This document shows, one piece after another, positions 42,173 to 50,054 of a stretch of 64,000 nucleotides of DNA (positions are counted from its first letter, which is position 1; each line of letters begins with the position of its first letter). Under the pieces are notes generated by a model. That model saw nothing but the letters and a program-made list of their open reading frames with translations, made no database searches and was not told the origin of the DNA. Location of the stretch: NCBI RefSeq assembly GCF_001436215.1, contig NZ_AYYP01000061.1, forward strand, positions 33,317-97,316, in the 5' to 3' direction. Origin of the DNA: Ligilactobacillus agilis DSM 20509 (lineage in GTDB: Bacteria > Bacillota > Bacilli > Lactobacillales > Lactobacillaceae). Position numbers and translations under genes: made by a program.

Positions 42173-43039
42173 CTAGTTTTCTGCTAAGACTTCTTTAATC
42201 GCGTGGCCTACACCATTGTCAGTATTTTTCTTGGCTAGGCGCTTAGCAATTTGCTTAACTTCGGTGCTCCCATTGCCCATAGCGTATGAAACTCCGGCCA
42301 CTTCCAGCATAGAAACGTCATTATTGTTATCGCCGATAGCCATGACGTTATCCATTGGAATGTTCAAACTATCAGCAAAGGCTTGGAGAGCCACCCCTTT
42401 TTGGGCGTTGATATGATTGATTTCAATGTTGGAATCGGAAGAAGAAGTGACTTTTAAGGCTGGGTTAGCTGATAATTCTGCCCGAATTGGATCTAAGACT
42501 GGCCGCCCTTCTTGACTAAAGGCAACAATCTTTAAAATTGGCATGTGGGGATCGTCAATTAAAGTAAAGTAGTCATCAATATAATTGATATTCATCAATT
42601 CTAGGCGGGCAGAAGCTAGGGTGACCGCCAGTTTATAAGGTGTGTCGGGGTTGACCCTAGTTAAAAGTTCTGCAAAGTTAGCAATACGACTAGCCTTATT
42701 ATCTGAGTAAACGCCCGTAGAGGTAACTAGCTCAAAGTATAGGCCCTTTTTCTTGAGCTTGAGGCAAATTTTTCGGGCTAGTTGGTCTGGTAAGGCAACG
42801 GTATTTAAAAGCTTGCCCGCTGCCGTGAAGGTTTGGGCCCCATTAATCGTGATTAGTGGACAGGTTAGGTCGACCTTGTCTAAGAGGGGTTTAACCTCCG
42901 CGTAAGCCCGGCCTGTAGAAACGATAAAATGCACACCTTTGGCTTGGGCTTCCTTGATTGCAGCTGCATTAAAGTCAGAAATCACCATTTCATCGTTTAG
43001 CAAAGTACCATCCATATCTGAAGCAATAATTTGAATCAT
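42173..43039 (-). CDS. Cof-type HAD hydrolase
   Basis: HAD phosphatase of 288 residues, likely acting on sugar phosphates or a flavin/pyridoxal phosphate. The nucleophile aspartate is in IASDMDGTLLN at the N-terminus, motif II is VSTGR, and motif IV is GDNNNDVSML with YAMGNG following. I start it at the ATG after GAGGTTAG; the frame is open further upstream but that part lacks family similarity. First of three minus-strand genes, divergent from ung. Confidence 0.92.
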   Translation of the reverse strand: MIQIIASDMDGTLLNDEMVISDFNAAAIKEAQAKGVHFIVSTGRAYAEVKPLLDKVDLTCPLITINGAQTFTAAGKLLNTVALPDQLARKICLKLKKKGLYFELVTSTGVYSDNKASRIANFAELLTRVNPDTPYKLAVTLASARLELMNINYIDDYFTLIDDPHMPILKIVAFSQEGRPVLDPIRAELSANPALKVTSSSDSNIEINHINAQKGVALQAFADSLNIPMDNVMAIGDNNNDVSMLEVAGVSYAMGNGSTEVKQIAKRLAKKNTDNGVGHAIKEVLAEN

Positions 43040-43178
43040 AACTCTAACCTCGCTTATTTGAAGTATATACTTATATTTTAACATGAACGTGGCTTTTTTT
43101 TAACTGAAGCAATTTTGCCGCGAGCGGACACTGATTTTTAAGCAAATTTATGTTAGAATTAAAGGCGAGGTGTTCATA

Positions 43179-43868
43179 ATGAAAACGTTTATCCACAATG
43201 ATTGGCAAGAGGTATTAGGCTCACAATTTGAATCAGCCTACTATGCTCATTTGCACAATTTTTTAAAAAGTGAATATCAGCATTATACTATTCATCCTGA
43301 TATGTATCATATCTTTGAAGCGTTCGAGTGGACGCCTTTTTCCAAAGTTAAAGTGGTTATCTTGGGACAAGACCCATATCATGGTCCTAACCAAGCTCAC
43401 GGCTTGAGCTTTTCGGTTTTGCCGGGGGTAAAAGTACCACCATCATTGCAAAACATTTATAAGGAATTGCAGGCAGATTTAGGTTATCCACCGGTAAATC
43501 ATGGTTACTTAGAAAAATGGGCAAAGCAAGGGGTATTGTTGTTAAACTCGGTTCTGACCGTGAGGGATGGTCAGGCCTTTTCCCACCGCAATCAAGGTTG
43601 GGAACAGCTGACTGATGCAGCGATTGCAGCCTTATCAGCCCGGCCTAAACCAGTGGTCTTTATTTTATGGGGGAAAGCGGCGCAAGCTAAGCAAGCCTTG
43701 ATAGATCAAAGCCAAAATATTATCATCAAGTCAGCTCACCCGAGCCCACTTTCTGCTAACCGGGGCTTTTTTGGTTCGCGTCCGTTCTCAAAAACCAATG
43801 ATGCTTTGATGGCAATGGGAGAAAAGCCGATTGATTGGCAGTTGCCCGCAGAGGTAACGGCTAAATAG
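43179..43868 (+). CDS. ung: Uracil-DNA glycosylase
   Basis: Removes uracil from DNA, 229 residues. The catalytic motif [14 protein letters not shown] (D65) and the C-terminal HPSPLS motif are intact. The ATG follows GCGAGGTG; an upstream GTG overlaps that site. It is followed 23 bases later by pta and then tsaE, a common lactobacillus order. Confidence 0.97.
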   Translation: MKTFIHNDWQEVLGSQFESAYYAHLHNFLKSEYQHYTIHPDMYHIFEAFEWTPFSKVKVVILGQDPYHGPNQAHGLSFSVLPGVKVPPSLQNIYKELQADLGYPPVNHGYLEKWAKQGVLLLNSVLTVRDGQAFSHRNQGWEQLTDAAIAALSARPKPVVFILWGKAAQAKQALIDQSQNIIIKSAHPSPLSANRGFFGSRPFSKTNDALMAMGEKPIDWQLPAEVTAK

Positions 43869-43891
43869 TCTTATTTTTTGGAGGGATTTTC

Positions 43892-44878
43892 ATGGACTTA
43901 TTCGATAGTTTAAAAGAAAAAATTCGCGGAAAAAATATTAGCTTAGTTTTTCCAGAAGGAGATGACACCCGGATTGTCACGGCTGCTGTTCGCTTAGCCA
44001 AGGAAAAATTAGTTCACCCGGTAGTTTTGGGAAATAAGGATGAGGTTAAAAAGTTGGTTGAATCCAACGGTTATACCCTAACTGATGATGTAGAAATCCT
44101 AGATCCAACCACCTATCCTGAAGCCGATTTTGAAGCCATGGTCCAAGCCTTTGTAGAAAGACGTAAGGGCAAAAATACGGCTGAACAAGCGCGCCAAATG
44201 TTACGGGACGTTAACTACTTTGGAACTATGTTAGTTTATATGAAAAAGGTGGATGGCTTAGTTTCTGGGGCTAAACATCCAACTGGAGATACGGTTCGTC
44301 CCGCCCTCCAAATTATTAAAACCCACCCAGGGGTTAGCCGGACTAGTGGGGCCTTTATCATGTCCCGCAATGATGGTAAGGAACGCTATCTATTTGCCGA
44401 CTGCGCCATCAATATCAACCCAAATGCCCAAGAATTGGCTGAAATTGCAGTTGAAAGTGCTAAGACAGCCCGCTTATTTGACATTGAACCAAGGGTAGCC
44501 ATGCTGAGCTTTTCAACCAAGGGATCTGCTAAGTCAGATGAAGTTACCAAGGTGGTAGAAGCTACGAAGTTGGCCCATGAATTAGCCCCTAACGAAGAAA
44601 TTGATGGGGAATTACAATTTGACGCAGCCTTCGTGCCAGTTGTCGCTGCGCAAAAGGCTCCTCATTCAGAAGTAGCGGGGAAGGCTAACGTCTTTGTTTT
44701 CCCAGAACTACAATCGGGTAACATTGGCTACAAGATGGCACAACGGTTTGGGGGCTTTGATGCAGTTGGTCCTATCTTACAAGGGTTAAATGCCCCTGTG
44801 TCCGACCTTTCACGGGGTTGCAATTCCCAAGAAGTCTTTGACGTGGCCTTACTTACAGCTGCACAAGCAACGGTTTAA
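43892..44878 (+). CDS. pta: Phosphate acetyltransferase
   Basis: Converts acetyl-CoA and phosphate to acetyl phosphate for ATP production by acetate kinase, 328 residues, the standard single-domain form. Recognisable segments are VFPEGDDTRIV, GAKHPTGDTVRPALQIIKT, SFSTKGSAKSDEV and FPELQSGNIGYKMAQRFGG. ATG after GGAGGG. It is between ung and tsaE; acetate kinase is not in the window. Confidence 0.97.
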   Translation: MDLFDSLKEKIRGKNISLVFPEGDDTRIVTAAVRLAKEKLVHPVVLGNKDEVKKLVESNGYTLTDDVEILDPTTYPEADFEAMVQAFVERRKGKNTAEQARQMLRDVNYFGTMLVYMKKVDGLVSGAKHPTGDTVRPALQIIKTHPGVSRTSGAFIMSRNDGKERYLFADCAININPNAQELAEIAVESAKTARLFDIEPRVAMLSFSTKGSAKSDEVTKVVEATKLAHELAPNEEIDGELQFDAAFVPVVAAQKAPHSEVAGKANVFVFPELQSGNIGYKMAQRFGGFDAVGPILQGLNAPVSDLSRGCNSQEVFDVALLTAAQATV

Positions 44879-44894
44879 TTGAGGATGAGAGAGT

Positions 44895-45353
44895 ATGAGA
44901 ATAGTTGCAACTAATCCTGATCAAACCCAGGCCGTCGGTAAAAAGTTAGCTGCCTTACTCCAGCCAGGGGATTTAATCCTCTTAGCCGGGGATTTAGGGG
45001 CTGGCAAAACGACTTTTACTAAGGGCTTGGCGCTAGGTCTAGGGATTAAGCGTAATATTAAAAGCCCAACCTTTACTCTGATCAGGGAGTATAAGGAGGG
45101 GCGGCTTCCCCTTTATCATATGGATGTCTACCGGTTAGAAGACGGTGGAGCCGAAGATTTAGGTTTGGAAGAATACTTCAATGGTGACGGTGTCAGTGTC
45201 GTTGAATGGGCTAGCTTTATTCCCGAAGAACTACCAGCTGAATATTTAGAAATTCGGTTAAATAAAGACGAAACTGATGACAATAAGCGTTATATAGACT
45301 TTAACGCCCAGGGTAAGCATTATGAGAAGTTAGTGGCTAAATTAGCCGAATAA
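44895..45353 (+). CDS. tsaE: tRNA threonylcarbamoyladenosine biosynthesis ATPase TsaE
   Basis: ATPase required for t6A37 modification of ANN-decoding tRNAs with TsaB, TsaC and TsaD, 152 residues. Walker A GDLGAGKTTFTKGL (near 34-47), SPTFTLIREY, YHMDVYRLE and VVEWA are the family motifs. It starts 16 bases after pta and is followed by a terminator. Confidence 0.96.
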   Translation: MRIVATNPDQTQAVGKKLAALLQPGDLILLAGDLGAGKTTFTKGLALGLGIKRNIKSPTFTLIREYKEGRLPLYHMDVYRLEDGGAEDLGLEEYFNGDGVSVVEWASFIPEELPAEYLEIRLNKDETDDNKRYIDFNAQGKHYEKLVAKLAE

Positions 45354-45356
45354 AAG

Positions 45357-45400
45357 AAAGTGGGTCGTGGATTATGGCTAATCTGCGGGCCACTTTTTTA
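45357..45400 (+). terminator. tsaE terminator
   Basis: AAAGTGG (45357-45363) and CCACTTT (45390-45396) frame a hairpin with a T run, starting 4 bases after the tsaE stop. Confidence 0.7.
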
Positions 45401-45494
45401 TAAATGAGATGTTTATAAAAGTTTTACAGTTACGGTTAAGATTTTTTTATATAATGGTAAGGGAAGGTTAAAATTTAAAAAAGGAGGAGACACT

Positions 45495-48098
45495 TTGAAA
45501 AACTTTTTCGTAAAGGCTAAGCTAGCGCTAGAAAAACGCTTAACGCTCTTGAAAATTGTTTTTGTGTTATCAGTGTTAGTCTTTGTCATTAATGCAATTA
45601 GTCGCATTTTGAAGGGAACGGATTGGCAGTTAGTCAGTCAACAACTGATGGGGCGCTCACTAGGGCAGTTAGCCCTCCTATTATTTGGGGGCTTGCTGGC
45701 GGTCAGCCCGATGCTAATCTATGATTTTTCAATTGTTAAATTTTTACCGGGAAAATATTCCCGCGCCTATATTATTAAAAGTGGCTGGATTACAAACACG
45801 ATTACAAACATTGCTGGCTTTGGTGGGGTATTAGGGGCTACCTTGCGCGCTAGTTTTTATAGTAAGGGTGCTAGTAAAAAACAGATTTTTTACGCCTTAT
45901 CTAAGATTGCCCTCTTCTTATTAGCGGGCTTATCGCTGTTGTCATGGCTAGCCTTACTGTTAATTTATGGCTTTGATTTAGGCGAGCACCTGGCTAATTA
46001 CGGCTTATGGTTAATCGGAGGGGCCCTGTATTTTCCCTTGCTGTTTATTGTAACTAAGTTTAAGAACAATGGCTTTTTTGCCGATTTAAGTTTACGGCAG
46101 GAATTGACCCTCACGGTGGGATCGACTTTAGAATGGTTATTTGTGGCTGGCTTTTTCTTATTAGTTGGGCGCATTTTAGGGGTTAACCATGATTTAACTG
46201 CCATTTTTTGTCTGTATATTATCGCTTCGATTTTAGGGATTGTCTCGATGTTACCAGGGGGGTTAGGCTCTTTTGACGTCTTCATGTTAATTGGGATGGC
46301 AACCTTTGGTATTAACCGGGAGTTAGCTTTAACCTGGTTATTATACTTCCGGATTTTCTATTACATTGTGCCCGTAATGGTTGGGCTAGCCTTTTTGGTT
46401 CACAGTATGGGTGGTCGGATTAATGACTACTTTGATGGGATTCCGCAGACCTTTTTGGCGACGCTGGCCCACCGGATTTTAACAATCTTCCTGTATTTTT
46501 CAGGGATTTTTATGTTGATGGAATCGGCGGTACCAAGTCTAACCGTTTCAAACAAGGTCTTGGTTAGGTTTTATCCCTACACCTTTTTCTTCTTGCACCA
46601 ACTAACCAATATCTGCTACGCCTTTATTCTCTTAGGGCTAGCACGGGGGATTCAAGCCAAGGTAAAAAAGGCCTACTGGCCGATGTTAGCCGTCCTATTG
46701 GTTGGCATCATTAACACCTTATTCCAAGATTGGAGCTTGAGTTTAACCATCTATTTGGGGATTGTGTTGGCAATCACGCTCTTTTCCAAGAAGGCCTTAT
46801 ACCGGCAAAAGTTCCAATACTCGTTAGGGTCATTGGCCTTTGACGGCGTTATCTTTATCGGCAGCTTCTTACTGTATGTCGTTATCGGGGTGATTAACGC
46901 GCCTGCTTACAGTAATAAGCATAAAATTCCGTCCGTGCTCTTTTTTCCCGGTCAACAGTTATGGCTGTCCGGCCTAATCGGGATTGGAATTGCGGTGATT
47001 ATTTTATACTTTATCATGCAGTATCTAACTACTGGCCGCGATCCTTTTGTTGACCGTGACTTTGAAAGTGAACGGGTTAAGCAGGTGATTGAAACCTTTG
47101 GGGGAAATGAGACTAGTCACCTGGCCTTCTTGCGGGATAAGAACTTTTATTTTTACCAAGTAGACGGAGTCGACCAGCTTTTTTTCATGTACCGGCGTAA
47201 AAACGATAAGCTCATCATCATGGGTGAACCGGTAGGTAACCAAGCTTATCAAGAAGAAGCCCTGCAAAGTTTCTTACACCAAGCTGATCTTTATGGCTAT
47301 GAGTTAGTCTTTTATGAAGTGGGTAAGGACTACACCATGCTTTTACACGAGTACGGCTTTGACTTCCTAAAGACCGGGGAAGATGGGTTAGTAGAATTGG
47401 ACAAATTTACCTTGGTCGGGAAAAAGCAGCGGGCGCAACGGGCCTTGATGAATAAGTTTGAGCGGGAAGGCTATGTCTTTTCGCTAGCACCTAACCCTTT
47501 GTCTAACGAATTACTAGCAGAAATGAAGCGCGTTTCAGATGAATGGCTTAACGGTCAAGTCGAAAAGGGCTTTTCTTTAGGTTTCTTTGATGAATACTAT
47601 TTAAACCAAGCACCGGTGGCATTAGTCCGAGATGCTGAGGGGACCCTGGTTGCCTTTGCTAGCATGATGCCAACTGGGGGAAAAGAAATTCTAACGATTG
47701 ATCTGATGCGGCACAGCAAGGACGCGCCCTCAGGGATTATGGACGAAATCTTCATTAGCCTCTTTAAGTATGGTCAAGAAGAGGGCTACACTTATTTTGA
47801 CTTAGGGATGGCACCTTTATCAAACGTGGGCCAATCTAAGTTCTCCTTTATCGAGGAACGAGTTGCTCACCTAATTTATCAATATGGCTATAAGTTATAT
47901 GGTTTCCAAGGGTTGCGGGCTTACAAGAACAAGTACGCAACTGGATGGCACCCTAAATATACGGCCTACCGTAAGAAGAGCTCGCTACTATCCACAATGT
48001 GGCAAGTAATTATGGTGGTTAACCAGCGGGCTGATTACCGGACCGCTAACGGGGGGAAAAAGCAGCTGCCATTTATCCCTAAATTTTTACAACCTTAG
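45495..48098 (+). CDS. mprF: Phosphatidylglycerol lysyltransferase MprF
   Basis: Membrane protein of 867 residues that adds lysine (or another amino acid) to phosphatidylglycerol and flips the product, lowering surface charge and giving resistance to cationic peptides. The first 510 or so residues hold about fourteen helices, including the flippase part (GGLGSFDVFMLIGM). The rest is the cytosolic transferase domain (RDKNFYFYQVDGVDQLFFMYRR; EIFISLFKYGQEEGYTYFDLG). The TTG start follows AAGGAGGAG. A small membrane protein gene follows after 11 bases. Confidence 0.94.
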   Translation: MKNFFVKAKLALEKRLTLLKIVFVLSVLVFVINAISRILKGTDWQLVSQQLMGRSLGQLALLLFGGLLAVSPMLIYDFSIVKFLPGKYSRAYIIKSGWITNTITNIAGFGGVLGATLRASFYSKGASKKQIFYALSKIALFLLAGLSLLSWLALLLIYGFDLGEHLANYGLWLIGGALYFPLLFIVTKFKNNGFFADLSLRQELTLTVGSTLEWLFVAGFFLLVGRILGVNHDLTAIFCLYIIASILGIVSMLPGGLGSFDVFMLIGMATFGINRELALTWLLYFRIFYYIVPVMVGLAFLVHSMGGRINDYFDGIPQTFLATLAHRILTIFLYFSGIFMLMESAVPSLTVSNKVLVRFYPYTFFFLHQLTNICYAFILLGLARGIQAKVKKAYWPMLAVLLVGIINTLFQDWSLSLTIYLGIVLAITLFSKKALYRQKFQYSLGSLAFDGVIFIGSFLLYVVIGVINAPAYSNKHKIPSVLFFPGQQLWLSGLIGIGIAVIILYFIMQYLTTGRDPFVDRDFESERVKQVIETFGGNETSHLAFLRDKNFYFYQVDGVDQLFFMYRRKNDKLIIMGEPVGNQAYQEEALQSFLHQADLYGYELVFYEVGKDYTMLLHEYGFDFLKTGEDGLVELDKFTLVGKKQRAQRALMNKFEREGYVFSLAPNPLSNELLAEMKRVSDEWLNGQVEKGFSLGFFDEYYLNQAPVALVRDAEGTLVAFASMMPTGGKEILTIDLMRHSKDAPSGIMDEIFISLFKYGQEEGYTYFDLGMAPLSNVGQSKFSFIEERVAHLIYQYGYKLYGFQGLRAYKNKYATGWHPKYTAYRKKSSLLSTMWQVIMVVNQRADYRTANGGKKQLPFIPKFLQP

Positions 48099-48109
48099 GA
48101 GAAATTTGT

Positions 48110-48373
48110 ATGAAAAAGAACTGGTTACAAATCCTTAACCAAGGCTCAATTCTCTTTGTTTGCCTGGTAATTGTAGATTGCTTACGGGGCATTTTACTAA
48201 TCAAGGGCAACGGAAATATCGAGACCTTGCTAGGAATTAAACTCAGCTTAATTAGAACCGCTAGCCAAAGTTCTTTTAATCTTAGTGGAACTTGGACGAT
48301 TGTTATTTATTATGGCTTGTGTCTGGGGTTAGTTTGGTTAGTTATAACAATTAAGTCCCCAAAACGGGGCTAA
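48110..48373 (+). CDS. Small membrane protein of unknown function
   Basis: An 87-residue protein with two hydrophobic helices (about 11-30 and 60-80) and a basic N-terminus (MKKNWLQ). I do not recognise a family. The ATG follows TAGGAG. The 11-base spacing suggests cotranscription with mprF, so a role in lipid or envelope modification is possible but only inferred. Confidence 0.75.
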   Translation: MKKNWLQILNQGSILFVCLVIVDCLRGILLIKGNGNIETLLGIKLSLIRTASQSSFNLSGTWTIVIYYGLCLGLVWLVITIKSPKRG

Positions 48374-48415
48374 GAAAAATGGTAGTCAGTATCAGTACTG
48401 ATTACCATTTTTTAT

Positions 48416-48446
48416 TTGACTTGGACCTAACTCCAAGCTGTATACT
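48416..48446 (+). promoter_or_regulatory. MerR-type promoter with 19-bp spacer
   Basis: TTGACT (48416-48421) and TATACT (48441-48446) are 19 bases apart, and the spacer region holds the palindrome CTTGGA-N6-TCCAAG (48420-48437). Overlong spacers with central dyads are the mark of promoters untwisted by MerR activators. Confidence 0.88.
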
Positions 48447-48477
48447 AAGGGTGAATTTGACAAAGGAAGTGAGTAAG

Positions 48478-48924
48478 ATGGCTGATTTAACCATTACCCA
48501 AGTAGCCGCTAAATACAATATCAATCCCGACACAGTGAGGTACTATGAGCGGGTCGGCTTAATTCCTAAGGTGCCGCGTAAAGCAAATGGCAACCGCTAC
48601 TATCCTGACAGCCTACAGCATTGGTTAGAAATGTTGGTTTGCCTGCGACACTCAGGTGTTTCCGTGGAGGTCTTGCATGATTATACCGAATTAATCTTAC
48701 AGGGTGATGCGACCTTAGAGACAAGAAAAGAACTCTTACAAGAACAAGTTACGGTCCTAAAGCAGCGTCAAGCCGATATTCAACGGTCGATTGAGCGGTT
48801 GGAACATAAGATTTCTCTTTATGAAAGTGGTGAAATTAAACAAGACAAGAGTTATTTCAAAGAGTATAAGATTGCAGAACAAATTGCTAAAGAAAGGGGG
48901 GAGAGTGGTGAGTCAAAAGCTTGA
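48478..48924 (+). CDS. MerR family transcriptional regulator
   Basis: A 148-residue regulator with an N-terminal winged helix-turn-helix (ITQVAAKYNINPDTVRYYER) and a coiled-coil dimer helix (about 80-125). There is no heavy-metal cysteine set, so it resembles the aldehyde/stress-sensing members more than metal sensors. ATG after AAGGAAGTGAG. Its own promoter has the 19-bp spacer dyad, so it should control itself. The only gene downstream in the transcript is a truncated amidohydrolase, so its original target may have been lost. Confidence 0.9.
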   Translation: MADLTITQVAAKYNINPDTVRYYERVGLIPKVPRKANGNRYYPDSLQHWLEMLVCLRHSGVSVEVLHDYTELILQGDATLETRKELLQEQVTVLKQRQADIQRSIERLEHKISLYESGEIKQDKSYFKEYKIAEQIAKERGESGESKA

Positions 48925-49020
48925 TGCTTTTGCGCATATTTTGCCGCCAGATTTTTACCAACGGATGTTGGCGTTAGAACCAATTTTGCTCAAGCTAAGG
49001 GATGGTTATAGCCACAATAA
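48908..49020 (+). pseudogene. N-terminal remnant of an amidohydrolase-family gene
   Basis: A GTG start behind GGGGGGAG, overlapping the merR stop, opens a frame reading MSQKLDAFAHILPPDFYQRM. This resembles the start of metal-dependent amidohydrolases of the aminocarboxymuconate-semialdehyde decarboxylase type (xxDxxAHILPP). Only about 37 residues remain; the frame then runs into the hairpin shared with nrdF. Full members have about 300 residues, so most of the gene is missing. Similarity is judged by eye. Confidence 0.6.
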
Positions 49021-49062
49021 AAAAGGTGTTGCTTGCACGTTTTCATGCAAACAACACCTTTT
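49021..49062. terminator. Bidirectional terminator between the merR unit and nrdF
   Basis: AAAAGGTGTTGCTTGCA (49021-49037) pairs with TGCAAACAACACCTTTT (49046-49062, one wobble). A and T runs flank both sides; it lies 8 bases beyond the nrdF stop. Confidence 0.87.
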
Positions 49063-49070
49063 GTTAGTTA

Positions 49071-50051
49071 TTAGTCTTCATCATCATCGAATCTGAAGAG
49101 GTAATCTTCATCTTCCATGGCTTCCACGTTACCTAACAAGTAACCATTCCCAACTTGGGAGAAGAAGTCGTGGTTAGAAGTCGAAGTGGAGATACCGTTC
49201 ATGACAACGGGGTTAACGTCTTCGGCTGTATCCGGGAAGAGGGGATCTAAGCCCAGGTTCATCAAAGCCTTATTGGCATTGTAGCGTAGGAACACCAAGA
49301 CATCGTCGGTCCAACCAACTTGATCGTAGAGGCTAGCGGTATATTTTTCTTCGTTTTCGTAAAGGTCATAGAGCAAATCATAAATCCAGGCCTTTAATTC
49401 CTCTTGTTGTTCTTCGTTAAGCTCGTTAAAGCCTAGTTGGAACTTGTAGCCAATATAAGTTCCGTGAACTGATTCATCCCGTAAAATTAGCTTGATGATT
49501 TCAGCAACGTTAGGAAGCTTATTGTGGCCTAACCAGTATAAAGGAGTGTAGAAACCGGAGTAAAACAAGAAGGTTTCTAAGAAGACGGACGCTACCTTTT
49601 TTTCAAGCGGATTACCGTGTTGGTAAAGGTCGTTAATCTTTTGGGCCTTATATTGAAGCAGTTCGTTGGAATTGGTCCAAGCAAAGATTTCATCAATTTC
49701 AGCCGGGGTATTTAGGGTTGAAAAGATGGAGGAGTAACTCTTAGCGTGAACTGATTCCATAAATTCAATGTTATTTAAGACCGCTTCTTCGTGTTGAGTC
49801 CGGACGTCTTTTTTCAAAGAGGCCATCCCGTCTTGGGATTGGAGGGTATCAAGTAAGGTTAAGCCCCCAAAAACCTTAGCCACTACATCCTTATCAGCTT
49901 CCGTTAGGGTCCGCCAATCAGCTAGGTCATTAGAGAGAGGAATTCTAGTATCTAACCAAAATTGTTCCGTTAATTTTTCCCAGGTGGCTTTGTCGATTTC
50001 ATCTTCGAGTTTATTCCAGTTAATGGCTGTATAGTTTTCCAAAAAAATCAC
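49071..50051 (-). CDS. nrdF: Class Ib ribonucleotide reductase beta subunit
   Basis: Carries the dimetal site and tyrosyl radical that NrdE needs, 326 residues. Metal ligand and radical-region segments are visible: QDGMASLKKDVRTQHEEAVLNNIEFMESVHAKSY contains the E/H ligands, and LRDESVHGTYIGYKFQ the second set. It ends in an acidic tail (EDEDYLFRFDDDED). Fourth gene of nrdHIEF, 3 bases after nrdE. NrdI upstream points to a manganese cofactor activated by NrdI flavin chemistry. Confidence 0.96.
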   Translation of the reverse strand: MIFLENYTAINWNKLEDEIDKATWEKLTEQFWLDTRIPLSNDLADWRTLTEADKDVVAKVFGGLTLLDTLQSQDGMASLKKDVRTQHEEAVLNNIEFMESVHAKSYSSIFSTLNTPAEIDEIFAWTNSNELLQYKAQKINDLYQHGNPLEKKVASVFLETFLFYSGFYTPLYWLGHNKLPNVAEIIKLILRDESVHGTYIGYKFQLGFNELNEEQQEELKAWIYDLLYDLYENEEKYTASLYDQVGWTDDVLVFLRYNANKALMNLGLDPLFPDTAEDVNPVVMNGISTSTSNHDFFSQVGNGYLLGNVEAMEDEDYLFRFDDDED

Positions 50052-50054
50052 TCC

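Noticed and set aside
48791..49096. 101-codon frame spanning merR, the amidohydrolase remnant and the nrdF terminator
   Set aside because: Only the part after the GTG at 48908 is meaningful; the first part is merR in another frame and the last part is a terminator and antisense nrdF.
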